A DNA stretch of 64,000 nt from Elizabethkingia occulta (GCF_002023715.1 NZ_MAHX01000015.1:62001-126000); one strand, 5' to 3'; positions 26,536 through 36,355 are shown, numbered from the stretch's first letter. A program made the numbers and translations. The notes: generated from the sequence alone by a model not told the origin.

Positions 26536-27264
26536 ATGGTAAAGAAAGTAGATATATTAGCTATAGGAGCTCATCCTGATGATGTTGAGCTAAGCTGTAG
26601 CGGAACTCTCGCCAAACTTATTTCTGAAGGAAAAAAGGTGGCGATTGTAGATCTGACACAAGGAGAACTGGGAACAAGAGGAACTTCGGAAATCAGGCAT
26701 CAGGAGGCAACAGAAGCAGCAAGAATCTTAGGTGTTGAATACCGAGAGAATCTGAAGCTGAAAGATGGTTTTTTGGTAAACTCAGAAGAATATCAGCTAC
26801 GCATTGTTGAAGCTATTCGTAAATATCAACCAGAAATAGTGCTTTGTAATGCATTGGATGATAGACATCCGGATCATGCTAAAGGAGCTAAATTGGTATC
26901 TGATGCGTGTTTCCTATCCGGATTAAGAAGAATTGAAACATCCATAGACGGGCAGGATCAGGCAGCATGGAGACCTAAACACGTTTTCCATTATATTCAA
27001 TGGAAAGATCTTCAACCGGATTTTGTTGTAGATATCACTGGGTTTTTAGATAAAAAAATTGAATGTTGCGCAGCATATTCATCGCAATTTTATGATCCAA
27101 ATTCTAAAGAACCTGTTACACCTATTGCTACAAAAGACTTTTACGAGAGTATTACATACAGAGCGCAAAACCTGGGTAGGCAGAGTGGTGTAGAGTTTGC
27201 AGAAGGTTTTAATACCGCAAAATTAATTGCATTGAAAAATTTTGACGGAATTATTTGCCAGTAA
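26536..27264 (+). CDS. bshB1: Bacillithiol biosynthesis deacetylase BshB1
   Basis: Zn-dependent LmbE-type N-deacetylase converting GlcNAc-malate to GlcN-malate, the second step of bacillithiol synthesis. The 242-residue protein shows the metal and catalytic motif AHPDDVE (about 13-19), TQGELGTRG, and the third metal ligand in RHPDHAKG (about 113-120). These match the BshB1 subgroup seen in Firmicutes and Bacteroidota. It is preceded directly by a terminator and followed by the tRNA-His gene, so it is probably monocistronic. bshA and bshC are not in this window. Confidence 0.9.
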   Translation: MVKKVDILAIGAHPDDVELSCSGTLAKLISEGKKVAIVDLTQGELGTRGTSEIRHQEATEAARILGVEYRENLKLKDGFLVNSEEYQLRIVEAIRKYQPEIVLCNALDDRHPDHAKGAKLVSDACFLSGLRRIETSIDGQDQAAWRPKHVFHYIQWKDLQPDFVVDITGFLDKKIECCAAYSSQFYDPNSKEPVTPIATKDFYESITYRAQNLGRQSGVEFAEGFNTAKLIALKNFDGIICQ

Positions 27265-27284
27265 CGAATAATAGTGTATCTTTG
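27254..27284 (+). promoter_or_regulatory. tRNA-His promoter, full Bacteroidota consensus
   Basis: TTTG at 27254-27257, exactly 19 nt, then TATCTTTG at 27277-27284, ending 18 nt before the tRNA. A perfect -33/-7 pair; its -33 half lies within the last codons of bshB1. Confidence 0.8.
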
Positions 27285-27302
27285 CACACACAAAACCAAA
27301 AC

Positions 27303-27377
<75 letters not shown>

Positions 27378-27383
27378 CAAAAT

Positions 27384-27411
27384 AAAAGCTGTCATTTATG
27401 ACGGCTTTTTT
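27384..27411 (+). terminator. Terminator of tRNA-His
   Basis: Stem AAAAGCTGTCAT (27384-27395) with ATGACGGCTTTT (27398-27409), containing one wobble pair, followed by a T run. Confidence 0.85.
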
Positions 27412-27489
27412 TATGCCTAAAAGTTTCAGTTTCATTTATAAAATTGATTAGAATTTTCTAATAATCATTTATTCTCAGCACTTTTCTGC

Positions 27490-27497
27490 TAAATTTG
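27490..27497 (+). promoter_or_regulatory. -7 box of the two-component operon
   Basis: TAAATTTG, 17 nt upstream of the regulator ATG. TTTA at 27468-27471 is 18 nt upstream and may serve as a weak -33. Confidence 0.45.
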
Positions 27498-27514
27498 GAG
27501 AAAATTGCCATATT

Positions 27515-28189
27515 ATGAATATTCTGCTAATAGAAGATGAAGCTGGTGTTTCCAATTTTATTAAAAAAGGTCTGGAAGAAAGTCAACACCATGTAACCCT
27601 TGCGTACGAAGGTACGATGGGGCTTCAGCTAGCTATGGAGCAGGATTTTGATTTGATTATTTTAGATGTAATCCTTCCACAGGTGAATGGCTTTGAAATA
27701 TGCTCGGAAATAAAGCGTTTTAAGCCCGAAATTCCAGTTTTAATGCTGACGGCACTCTCTACCATACAAGACAAGCTGAAAGGTTTTGATAAAGGCGCAG
27801 ATGACTATCTTACAAAACCATTTCATTTCGAAGAATTACTGGCAAGGATTAATGTGCTAAGCCGGAGAAATCAGAACAGCCTTCCGGTGCTAACTTATAC
27901 TGCGGACGATCTTGTAATGGATTGCTATAAGAAAGTTGTAAAAAGAGCCGGGCAGGAGATTACGCTGACAGTAAAAGAATACGCTTTGTTAGAATATCTT
28001 CTGGTAAATAAAAACAGAGTTATTAATCGTGCAAAAATTGCAGAAGCAGTGTGGGGAATTGGTTTTAACAGAGGAACGAATCTTATAGATGTCTATATTA
28101 ACTATGTAAGGACAAAAGTGGATAAAGGTTTTCAGAAGCAACTTATACATACTGTCGTCGGAATGGGATATATACTGAAAGACGAATAG
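27515..28189 (+). CDS. OmpR/PhoB family response regulator
   Basis: DNA-binding response regulator of 224 residues. The receiver domain (about 1-120) has the acidic pocket EDE (7-9), phosphoacceptor Asp51 in IILDVILP, and the conserved Lys in LTKPFH. The C-terminal winged helix (about 128-222) contains LTVKEYALLEYLL and the recognition region NLIDVYINYVRTKVDK, ending in VVGMGYIL. The kinase gene starts one base after the stop. Target genes are not proven, but the adjacent SusC/SusD pair on the same strand is the obvious candidate. Confidence 0.92.
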   Translation: MNILLIEDEAGVSNFIKKGLEESQHHVTLAYEGTMGLQLAMEQDFDLIILDVILPQVNGFEICSEIKRFKPEIPVLMLTALSTIQDKLKGFDKGADDYLTKPFHFEELLARINVLSRRNQNSLPVLTYTADDLVMDCYKKVVKRAGQEITLTVKEYALLEYLLVNKNRVINRAKIAEAVWGIGFNRGTNLIDVYINYVRTKVDKGFQKQLIHTVVGMGYILKDE

Positions 28190-28190
28190 T

Positions 28191-29546
28191 ATGAAACTAC
28201 AGAGACGCTTATCATTAATTTTTACAGGCTTATTTGCCGTACTGCTAATAGCTGTGCTTACTTCAGTTTATTTTATTGTAGCACAAGACTGGCAGAATAA
28301 TTTCCGAAAGCAGTTAGAAGATCGTGCTTATACGGTAGGACATAATTATCTTGCTCAGGATAATTTTTCTAAAGTAGAATTTGATGAAGTACTTCGTAAG
28401 CTTCCCAGAACCTTACCTAAAGAAAAAATAAGAATCTACGATACCAATTTTAATCCGGTTTTTATAAAGGAAAATACAACAACCTGGGATGGGAAAATCT
28501 TGCAGCAGGTGGCCCAGAAGAAGGCTCTTTTTTATAAAAATGATCATAAATATGTTGTAGGTATTTACTACGTAGATAATTCCGGAGATTATATTGTAAT
28601 GGCTGAAGCAGAAAATGCTTCCGGAGAAAAGTCTCTGCAGGAGCTTCGAAATGTAATGATTATAAGCCTTGTAATAGCTTTAGGGATTTGCGTAGTACTT
28701 GGAGAATGGCTCTCATATCTTTGCCTGAAACCTATTAAGAGGATTAACCACAGAATGGAGAAGATTCAGGCAAGCAGTCTGGATTACAGAATTCCTGTAG
28801 AAAAAGGAAGTAAAAATGAAATTACTGTTCTCAGCTCTACAATTAATGATCTTTTACAAAGACTTCAAAACTCATTTGAAAGCCAGCAATCATTTGTTTC
28901 CAATGCTTCCCACGAATTAAAAACACCTATTGCCTCTTTATTGGGAAATGCCGAAATAGCATTGCGAAAAGACCGGGAGACTGAAGAGTATAAAGAAATT
29001 CTTGAAGGAGTCCACCGTGATGCTACCCGTATGGATAGTATTGTGAGCGATCTGCTTATGTTGTCACAATTGGAACATTCTTCGTATCCCTTATATAAAA
29101 TGGCTCTGGAAGAATTTATCTGGAAGGTTACAGATCAATATATGGAAGATACTTCCGGTACACGTCTGAATATTGAAATCGAAAACCCGGATAAATTCCA
29201 AACGACATTTATAAATATTAATTCAGGTCTAATGGAAATCGCCATTAGCAATCTTATTTCTAATGCATACAAATTTTCACAGAAAGAAGTAGAGATGAGA
29301 ATTCGTATTAATAAAGATGCCGTTCTAATATCAGTTATCGATCAGGGAATAGGAATCGCACCACAGGATATAGAAAAAATTACCCGTCCGTTTTATCGAA
29401 GTCAGAATGCTTATGGCATTAAAGGTTTTGGCCTGGGGTTGTCATTATCATCTAAAATCATAGAACAAAACAAAAGTAAACTGTTATTTCAGTCTGTACT
29501 GGGATTTGGGACTACTTCTATAGTTGAAATACCTGTTCTTTTATAA
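28191..29546 (+). CDS. Sensor histidine kinase
   Basis: Partner kinase of the preceding regulator, 451 residues. Order: TM1 about 8-30, periplasmic sensor of about 125 residues with a PAS-like YVVGIYYVDNSGDYIVMAEA stretch, TM2 about 155-178, HAMP, HisKA with the phosphoacceptor His241 in SNASHELKTPIASL, HATPase with ISNLISNAYKFSQ (N box), DQGIGI and GFGLGLSL. The ligand is unknown. A 110-bp gap with a -7 box separates it from susC. Confidence 0.92.
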   Translation: MKLQRRLSLIFTGLFAVLLIAVLTSVYFIVAQDWQNNFRKQLEDRAYTVGHNYLAQDNFSKVEFDEVLRKLPRTLPKEKIRIYDTNFNPVFIKENTTTWDGKILQQVAQKKALFYKNDHKYVVGIYYVDNSGDYIVMAEAENASGEKSLQELRNVMIISLVIALGICVVLGEWLSYLCLKPIKRINHRMEKIQASSLDYRIPVEKGSKNEITVLSSTINDLLQRLQNSFESQQSFVSNASHELKTPIASLLGNAEIALRKDRETEEYKEILEGVHRDATRMDSIVSDLLMLSQLEHSSYPLYKMALEEFIWKVTDQYMEDTSGTRLNIEIENPDKFQTTFININSGLMEIAISNLISNAYKFSQKEVEMRIRINKDAVLISVIDQGIGIAPQDIEKITRPFYRSQNAYGIKGFGLGLSLSSKIIEQNKSKLLFQSVLGFGTTSIVEIPVLL

Positions 29547-29626
29547 TAAACTGGTTATTAGAAATTTTTAATGACTTTCTAATTGGTCTTTAATATTGTT
29601 TTAAAATCTTCCTAATCCCCCATATT

Positions 29627-29634
29627 TACTTTTG
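29627..29634 (+). promoter_or_regulatory. -7 box upstream of susC
   Basis: TACTTTTG, 22 nt before ATG 29657, an exact TAnnTTTG match. No -33 element at normal spacing, which would fit activation by a regulator such as the adjacent OmpR-type protein (inference). Confidence 0.5.
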
Positions 29635-29656
29635 CTCTGTAAAAAAGTAATTAAAT

Positions 29657-32600
29657 ATGTTCGGAAACAGGAAAATGATTCTGGCCGCGGTTTTCTTTCT
29701 CGGGATAACAGCAACACTAAAGGCTCAGGAATCTGTACATGATATTATTGTGCGGGATAAAACCACTCAACAGCCTTTATCCAATGTAAGTATTAAAGAT
29801 ACAGCAACAGGAAAGGAGATAGTAACGGACGGAAACGGAAAAGTAGCTATTGAAGTTAAAACAGATCCGAAGACTTATGTTATTTCATTAGAAGGTTATA
29901 TTGCTCAGGATATTGCTTTAAGCGCAGGAAAGCTACCGGACAGTATCTATCTATCGCCCGAAACAAAACAACTGGAAGGCGTTGTATTAACCGGTTATAC
30001 AAGACAGTCTAAGGCTAAGACAACAGGTGCTGTATCTAGCATAAAGGCAGAAGTTATTGCAAAGACTCCGGTTGCTTCATTAGATCAGGCGTTACAAGGG
30101 CAGGTCCCGGGATTGTATGTGGCTTCTCCTTCCGGACAACCGGGAGCAATGGGCAGGGTAACGATCCGAGGTATTGGTTCTGTACAGGATGATAAAACAA
30201 ATCCATTATATATACTGGACGGAATGCCTATCAGTCCGGAAGTTTTTGCTGTGCTCAATCCCCTGGACTACGAGGATATAGTGGTGCTAAAAGATGCTTC
30301 TGCTACCGCACAATATGGATCCAGAGGAGCAAATGGTGTGATACAGATTACTTCTAAGAAAGGAAAGAATAATGATAAAGGACATTCTCAGTTTTTTTAT
30401 CAGAATCAGTTCGGAATATCTTCTGTAAATAATCAGAAATGGGATATGATGAACAGTTCTCAAAGATTAGAATTTGAAGAGATTCTGCAGGATCCAAATT
30501 TTCCTGGCTGGGCTTATTCCAGAAAAAATCCATATAAAATTGTCAACGGGCAGAAAATTGCGAAAACAGAATCCGATTATACAGAAGGCGATCAGAAGTT
30601 ATCAGATTTGCGGGCAACAAATACAAACTGGAGAAAGTTGCTTTTAAGAAACGGAGTCACCAATTCCCATTATCTAAGTATGGGTAGTGGTGACCAAAAG
30701 ACCAATCATTATTCATCGCTTTCCTATTTTAAGCAAGAGGGGGTATTACCAAACTCCGGAGTTGAAAGATTTAATATTAATAGCGGGGTGAATCATAAGA
30801 GTGGGCGTTTTACTTCTTCTTTTAATCTTAATTTAACCGGAGGGCAGACACAACTTTCTGAGTCCGATTTTGATGTAAGCGAAACCAATCCTGTGGCGTC
30901 TCTTTATTTTGCAATGCCATATGAAAAACCATATGATAAGGATGGAAATCTTACACCAGGTGTAAACCGGTTTGGAGCAAATGCTTTAACCATGTACCAG
31001 GATATTAATAGGAAAGAGAAACAACTTCAGGGAGTGCTGTCATCTAACCTTTCATTTGAAATTACTAAAGATCTGAAACTGACCAGTACATTGGGGGTGA
31101 ACCATCAGCAAACGAGATTTACGAGAATTATAAAACCGGATACATACTTCGGAAGTATGGTAGATCCTGGTGAGCAGGGACTCTATGAAAGGATTAATAC
31201 ACAGAAAACCTCCTACATGGCCAATTTTGGGTTCAATTATAAAAAGAGATGGGGCTCCAATGAAGTCGAGGCAATTGCTCTTGCCGAGTTCAATAAATAC
31301 AGTACCAACTACGATGGTTTTACAGGTTACGGACTTATACCCGGACTGGAGAATACTCCGGGAGGAATTACACCCGGAACACCAGATAATAATTTTATTC
31401 CAAAAATAAGTGGTGGCGCTTCCGAAAATATATTAGTATCACAATTAGGAATGCTTAGATATTCTTATGCAAATAGATTTACATTATCTGCTAGTATCAG
31501 ACGTGATGGATCCTCCAGAGTTCCTTCAGAAAACAGATATAAATATTTTTATGCTTTCGGGGCAACCTGGAATATGAAGAATGAAGAATTCCTGAAGAAT
31601 TGGGATGCTTTAAGTACACTTAGATTGAGATTAAGTCATGGACTAACAGGAAATGCGAGTGGTTTTGCCAGTGATTTTGGCTATCGTCAGCTATACAAAC
31701 CTCAGCATTATAACGGTTATACTGCTTTTATTCCGATATCTCCGGGTAATCCCAATTATAACTGGGAGATGAACAAGATATCTGATGTGGGAGTAGAATT
31801 TGGGCTATTTAAAAACAGAATTATCGGAGAAGTTGATTTTTATAACAGAATAACAAGCGATTTGTTTATCAACCGTAGTCTGTCTATGACATCTGGTTTC
31901 GAGTCTATTGCAGACAATATGGGGAAAATCAGAAACAGAGGTGTAGAGTTTCGTTTATCCGGAGACGTCTTCAGAAACGATAATTTTAGCTGGAATCTGG
32001 GGCTTAATCTGGCCTACAATCAGAACAGGATCCTGAGTCTGGGATCCGAAGATGAGATTGTTACAGAAAATTATTCTATACACAAAGTAGGCTCAGCTCT
32101 TGGGCATTTTTATATGGTAAGATGGGCAGGAGTAGATCCTGCTACCGGAGCGCCATTGTATTATGATAAAAGTGGTGCTGTAACCAAAGAATATAATCCG
32201 GAAAATGCTGTAATGGTTAAAGGATCCTATGATCCACCAATTAAGGGAGGAATAACAACATCATTTACTTATAAAAACCTTCAGGTCAATGCCTTATTTA
32301 CTTTTGTAAAAGGAATGTACAGACTCAATACTGCTGAGTTGTACAGAACTTCAGCCGATCCTAACTACAGAATTTATAATCAGTCCGCTGATATGCTGAA
32401 TATGTGGCAGAAGCCAGGGGACGTAAGCCAGAATCCGGGAGCTCAGTATGCAAGATATATGACAGATCGGGAATTGCAATCTGCGGATTATATAAAGCTG
32501 AGAAATGTTAGTATCAATTATAAGCTGAAAGATTTAGGCAGTCTGAACAAATTCTTTAAAGAGGTAAACATTTTTGCTCAGGGACAAAACTTGTTGACTT

Positions 32601-32704
32601 GGACAAAATGGAAAGGGCAGGACCCTGAAGATGATAACAACTGGTATCAGTATGAATATCCTTTGCCAAGGACAATTACATTAGGCTTTAATGTTTTATT
32701 TTAA
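29657..32704 (+). CDS. SusC/RagA family TonB-linked outer membrane protein
   Basis: TonB-dependent outer-membrane transporter of 1015 residues that pairs with a SusD lipoprotein lid. The signal peptide ends LKAQ (about 23), followed by a carboxypeptidase-regulatory-like domain (about 25-105), then a plug with VVLTGY, ALQGQVPGLYV, IRGIGS, PLYILDGMPI and the GSRGANGVIQITSKKG signature, then the barrel, ending GFNVLF. SusC proteins import glycans or oligopeptides. No polysaccharide-degrading enzyme is encoded alongside, so the ligand cannot be guessed. Confidence 0.93.
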   Translation: MFGNRKMILAAVFFLGITATLKAQESVHDIIVRDKTTQQPLSNVSIKDTATGKEIVTDGNGKVAIEVKTDPKTYVISLEGYIAQDIALSAGKLPDSIYLSPETKQLEGVVLTGYTRQSKAKTTGAVSSIKAEVIAKTPVASLDQALQGQVPGLYVASPSGQPGAMGRVTIRGIGSVQDDKTNPLYILDGMPISPEVFAVLNPLDYEDIVVLKDASATAQYGSRGANGVIQITSKKGKNNDKGHSQFFYQNQFGISSVNNQKWDMMNSSQRLEFEEILQDPNFPGWAYSRKNPYKIVNGQKIAKTESDYTEGDQKLSDLRATNTNWRKLLLRNGVTNSHYLSMGSGDQKTNHYSSLSYFKQEGVLPNSGVERFNINSGVNHKSGRFTSSFNLNLTGGQTQLSESDFDVSETNPVASLYFAMPYEKPYDKDGNLTPGVNRFGANALTMYQDINRKEKQLQGVLSSNLSFEITKDLKLTSTLGVNHQQTRFTRIIKPDTYFGSMVDPGEQGLYERINTQKTSYMANFGFNYKKRWGSNEVEAIALAEFNKYSTNYDGFTGYGLIPGLENTPGGITPGTPDNNFIPKISGGASENILVSQLGMLRYSYANRFTLSASIRRDGSSRVPSENRYKYFYAFGATWNMKNEEFLKNWDALSTLRLRLSHGLTGNASGFASDFGYRQLYKPQHYNGYTAFIPISPGNPNYNWEMNKISDVGVEFGLFKNRIIGEVDFYNRITSDLFINRSLSMTSGFESIADNMGKIRNRGVEFRLSGDVFRNDNFSWNLGLNLAYNQNRILSLGSEDEIVTENYSIHKVGSALGHFYMVRWAGVDPATGAPLYYDKSGAVTKEYNPENAVMVKGSYDPPIKGGITTSFTYKNLQVNALFTFVKGMYRLNTAELYRTSADPNYRIYNQSADMLNMWQKPGDVSQNPGAQYARYMTDRELQSADYIKLRNVSINYKLKDLGSLNKFFKEVNIFAQGQNLLTWTKWKGQDPEDDNNWYQYEYPLPRTITLGFNVLF

Positions 32705-32714
32705 ATGATAAGAA

Positions 32715-34079
32715 ATGCGTAAAAATATATTAAAAGTAATGCTGTGCGCCTGTCTGGGTATAAGTATGGTAAGTTGTAATAATGTGCTGGATGTAGATCC
32801 ACAGGATGCTTTGGATACAGAGAGAGTTTATTCCTCTGTGAGTAACTTCGAAAAAGGAGTGTTGGGTAGTTACAGCCTTTATTCTCCTGAATATAGTGTT
32901 CTTATAGGATCTGTGATGGCTGATGAATGTCGTCTGAATTCGCAAAATAATGGTGTAAATGGTTTCGGAAACTTACTGAACCGCTGGGAGTATACTTCTG
33001 AAGACGATATTTTGCTAAAAGCATGGAAAAACTACTATGCGGATATTTACAGTATTAACCTGCTTCTGGAAAATGCGGCTAAAGTACCGGTCCGGAATGA
33101 ACAGGAGAGAAATAAGCAGAAGTCTTTGGTTGCAGAATTATACGGATTGCGAGCAATGGTTCATTTTGAGTTACACCGAAATTTCGGTGCATCTGATTCC
33201 GACGGTAATGAGGCTTTAACTATTCCTTATATTACAGATACCGATGTTAATAAGAAACCTGGTAAAATCAGTCTGTCAAAATTTTATGAATATCTATGGC
33301 TGGATTTGGAAAAAGCAAAAGATGTAGATGAAACCATAGATTTCCGAATGAATAAAAATGCGGTTACAGCTTTGGAAGCAAGAGTTGCATTGTATCAGAA
33401 AAATTATATTGTTGCTCTGGCGAAATCCACTCAGATTATTAATCAGTTTCAGCTATCAGATATAAGTCAGTATGAGAATCTTTGGAAAGATAAATCTCCT
33501 TCGGAAGTCATCTTTCGTCTGAAGAGAAGTAATGACAATAAACTGAGACCAAATACGCTATGGCAGGATTATACAGCTGGACGTAAATTCTTTCAACCTT
33601 CTTATAAATTAATGGATAGTTATACAGAATCCGATATCCGCCTAAGTAATTTTAGTAAAGATGGGGATATAGAAGAAGAGTTTATTAATAAATATCCGGG
33701 GAATGATTTTAGTGATAAAGTAAATGATGTTAAAGTTTTCCGTGTATCGGAAATGTATTTAATTCGTGCTGAAGCCAATTATTTTCTGAACAGAAATGAT
33801 GCCGCCTTGCAGGATATTAATGAGTTAAGAAAGCACAGAATTAGCAATGGCGGGCAACTGAACACTATTGATCTGAATACCATACTAAACGAAAGATATC
33901 TCGAACTATCTTATGAAGGACATCGCTATTATGACCTGAAAAGATTAAAGCTCCCGGTTCAAAGGTTGGAAAAAGATCTGGCTGCTGAAGGGGATCAGAG
34001 CGAATTAAGTAGCGGCAATAAAGCTTATATTTTGCCCATACCGTTGAAGGAGACTATTGTCAATCCCAATCTGAAATAA
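32715..34079 (+). CDS. RagB/SusD family nutrient-binding lipoprotein
   Basis: Surface lipoprotein of 454 residues that caps the SusC barrel. Lipobox SMVSC (Cys21), followed by NNVLDVDPQDALD, the standard SusD start. Helical TPR-like N-terminal half (AELYGLRAMVHFELHRNFG) and the C-terminal signature LNERYLELSYEGHRYYDLKRL near 395-415, present in almost all SusD proteins. It begins 10 nt after susC, a clear operon. A hairpin terminator follows. Confidence 0.93.
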   Translation: MRKNILKVMLCACLGISMVSCNNVLDVDPQDALDTERVYSSVSNFEKGVLGSYSLYSPEYSVLIGSVMADECRLNSQNNGVNGFGNLLNRWEYTSEDDILLKAWKNYYADIYSINLLLENAAKVPVRNEQERNKQKSLVAELYGLRAMVHFELHRNFGASDSDGNEALTIPYITDTDVNKKPGKISLSKFYEYLWLDLEKAKDVDETIDFRMNKNAVTALEARVALYQKNYIVALAKSTQIINQFQLSDISQYENLWKDKSPSEVIFRLKRSNDNKLRPNTLWQDYTAGRKFFQPSYKLMDSYTESDIRLSNFSKDGDIEEEFINKYPGNDFSDKVNDVKVFRVSEMYLIRAEANYFLNRNDAALQDINELRKHRISNGGQLNTIDLNTILNERYLELSYEGHRYYDLKRLKLPVQRLEKDLAAEGDQSELSSGNKAYILPIPLKETIVNPNLK

Positions 34080-34121
34080 GAAGCTCAGTCTTCATATTTT
34101 TCAATTATACTTTTAAACAAG

Positions 34122-34155
34122 AAGAGACAGCCCACAGGCTGTCTCTTTGTTTTGA
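34122..34155 (+). terminator. Terminator of the susCD operon
   Basis: Stem AAGAGACAGCC (34122-34132) with GGCTGTCTCTT (34137-34147), 4-nt loop, T-rich tail. It may also serve the convergent DUF3276 gene. Confidence 0.88.
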
Positions 34156-34163
34156 AATTCTTT

Positions 34164-34505
34164 CTATAATTCTTCGTCAGTATCTATTGTGAAAGAATTA
34201 GTAGTTGTTTTGTAGTCTTTGTTATGTCTTTCAGAGATAACCTCTTCTCCTTTTTCATCCAGGATGAAGTTTGTTGATTCATTGAATAATTCTGAAAAAC
34301 TTTTGAAATCTTCTTTGTAAAGGTAAATTTTGTGTTTCTCGAAGCTTGCTTCTCCATTTTCTGAGAAATTCTTTTTACTCTCTGTGATTGTCAGGTAATA
34401 ATCTCCTGCTTTTGTTTCTCTCACATCGAAGAAATAAGTCCTTCTACCTGCCTTTAACACTTTTGTGAAAATCTCATTCTCCTGGCGTTCCTTGTAATCG
34501 CTCAT
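34164..34505 (-). CDS. DUF3276 / PUR-domain family nucleic-acid-binding protein
   Basis: A 113-residue protein of the Bacteroidota DUF3276 family, related to eukaryotic Pur-alpha. Recognised by ENEIFTKVLKAGRRTYFFDVRETK and DYYLTITESKK, the strand-rich PUR repeat that binds single-stranded DNA or RNA in characterised members. It is cytoplasmic with no signal. The acidic C-terminal tail (DTDEEL) is typical. Physiological role unknown; a growth-regulated nucleic-acid chaperone is plausible but not shown. It is monocistronic. Confidence 0.82.
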   Translation of the reverse strand: MSDYKERQENEIFTKVLKAGRRTYFFDVRETKAGDYYLTITESKKNFSENGEASFEKHKIYLYKEDFKSFSELFNESTNFILDEKGEEVISERHNKDYKTTTNSFTIDTDEEL

Positions 34506-34535
34506 TGTTCTAACATTTTAAGATTCGTGCGTTAA

Positions 34536-34565
34536 CAAATATAGAAGAATATTCTGAATATCAAA
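34536..34565 (-). promoter_or_regulatory. Promoter of DUF3276 gene
   Basis: On the minus strand TTTG (34565-34562), 18-nt spacer, TATATTTG (34543-34536), 30 nt upstream of the ATG. Spacer is one short of the usual 19. Confidence 0.55.
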
Positions 34566-34613
34566 GAATTTTTATTAAATATTGTTAATTACCTTGTTAT
34601 CAGTAATGAAAAT

Positions 34614-36302
34614 TTATTGAACACGTACGAAATCAGTAATTACGCCATCATTTAGATGAAGAATTGCATGCGCATTTTTGGCGCTGGATTCACGGTGAGT
34701 GATGATTATGGACGTTGTTTGTTTAATTTCCTTTTCAATATTTCGTAAGATATTTTCCTCTGTTTCTGTATCTAGTGCAGAAAGGCTGTCGTCAAAAATC
34801 AGGATTTTAGGTTTTTTAATCAATGCTCTGGCGATGCTTATTCTTTGTTTTTGTCCACCAGACAGCATTACACCTCTTTCCCCAACCATCGTATTATATT
34901 GGTCTTTAAAACCAACGATGTTTTTGTGTACATCAGCTACCTTAGCAAATTCTTCGACTAAAGCTTTTGTAGGATTGTCTATTGCAAATCCGATGTTATT
35001 CTCAATAGTATCAGAAAACAGATAACTTTCCTGAGGAATGAAACCTATATTTTCGCGATAAACGCCAAGGTTGTGCTCTTTTAGATTTTTACCGTCTATC
35101 AGAATTTCTCCACTGTCCGGATCTAGTAAGCGGCATAAGAGTAATGCAATAGTAGATTTACCACTTCCGGTTTTACCCATAATGGCTAAAGATTCTCCGG
35201 CTTTAACTTTGAAACTTACATTCTTTAAAGCCTGAATGCCGGTGTTAGGATAAGTATAGCTTACATTACGGAATTCAATATCACCAGTAATGTTATAAAG
35301 ATCGTGATTGCTGTTTCTGATTTCAGACTTCATATCCAGGAACTCATTGACACGTTGCATGGAAGCCTCCGCACGCTGATTAACAGACGTTACCCAGCCG
35401 ACCATACTGAAAGGCCAGATCAGAATGTTGATGTACATGAAGAAGTCTGCAATAGTCCCGACAGATGTCTTTCCACTGATGTATTGTTCCCCACCAATAT
35501 AAAGGATGGCAACATTCAGGAGTCCGATAACAAAAAGAATAATGGTAAAAAAGTAGGCTTCAGTCTTTGCCAGATCCAAAGCTTTTACCATATAATCTCC
35601 AACCTTATTGTTGTAGTTCTTTTCAATATACTTTTCCTTGTTAAAGAACTTTACGACACGGATTCCCGAGAAACTATCCTGAACAAAAGTCGAAATTGCA
35701 GACTGACTTTTCTGCATTACTTTGGACTTTTTGTTGATGATAGAACTTACCTTATATATAACAAAAGATAATATAGGAAGTGGGATTAGTGTCCATATCG
35801 TCATACGTACATCAGTAAGCAGCATATAAGTGGTTGTAATAATCAGTAATACCGATAAGTTTACCACATACATTACACCAGGGCCAAGGTACATACGTAT
35901 AGCCACAACATCTTCACTCAGTCGGTTCATTAAATCTCCGATGGTCGTATTTTTGAAAATAGTCAGAGAGAGATTCTGATAATGAGTGTAAATTTTATTT
36001 TTCAGCTCATATTCGATTCTACGGGAGGCTACGATAATAGTCTGCCTCATCATGAATGTAAAGAAGCCGGATAATACAGAACTGCCGACAATAATAGCTG
36101 CATTAATAAGTAAAGCCTTGAACAAAGAATCTTTCGATATATGTTTGTTGGTCAGTACTTCTTGAATGACATTGACGGATTTTCCGATAAATTGTACTTT
36201 ATAAATAGCAAAAAAATTGCTGAGTATAATGAAAAGTAATCCCCAAGCCAGTAATACACGATGTTTGTAGAAATAGGGATTAAGTGTTTTTAGTGCTTTC
36301 AA
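34614..36302 (-). CDS. MsbA-like ABC exporter (fused permease and ATPase)
   Basis: Half-transporter of 562 residues that would homodimerise in the inner membrane. The N-terminal permease (about 1-310) has six TM helices; the ATPase (about 335-562) has Walker [11 protein letters not shown]-loop FIPQESYLF, signature LSGGQKQR, Walker B ILIFDDSLSALD and the switch His in IITHRES. Family members export lipids (MsbA), peptides or drugs. Substrate is not predictable here; the isolated locus offers no clue. It diverges from nusB. Confidence 0.85.
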   Translation of the reverse strand: MKALKTLNPYFYKHRVLLAWGLLFIILSNFFAIYKVQFIGKSVNVIQEVLTNKHISKDSLFKALLINAAIIVGSSVLSGFFTFMMRQTIIVASRRIEYELKNKIYTHYQNLSLTIFKNTTIGDLMNRLSEDVVAIRMYLGPGVMYVVNLSVLLIITTTYMLLTDVRMTIWTLIPLPILSFVIYKVSSIINKKSKVMQKSQSAISTFVQDSFSGIRVVKFFNKEKYIEKNYNNKVGDYMVKALDLAKTEAYFFTIILFVIGLLNVAILYIGGEQYISGKTSVGTIADFFMYINILIWPFSMVGWVTSVNQRAEASMQRVNEFLDMKSEIRNSNHDLYNITGDIEFRNVSYTYPNTGIQALKNVSFKVKAGESLAIMGKTGSGKSTIALLLCRLLDPDSGEILIDGKNLKEHNLGVYRENIGFIPQESYLFSDTIENNIGFAIDNPTKALVEEFAKVADVHKNIVGFKDQYNTMVGERGVMLSGGQKQRISIARALIKKPKILIFDDSLSALDTETEENILRNIEKEIKQTTSIIITHRESSAKNAHAILHLNDGVITDFVRVQ

Positions 36303-36344
36303 CTTCTGAATTTTGTTTATTTAAAAACGTTCCGTTACGAATGA

Positions 36345-36352
36345 CAAAATTA
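36345..36352 (-). promoter_or_regulatory. -7 box of the ABC exporter gene
   Basis: Minus-strand TAATTTTG (36352-36345), 42 nt upstream of the ATG. No correctly spaced -33. Confidence 0.45.
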
Positions 36353-36355
36353 AGG

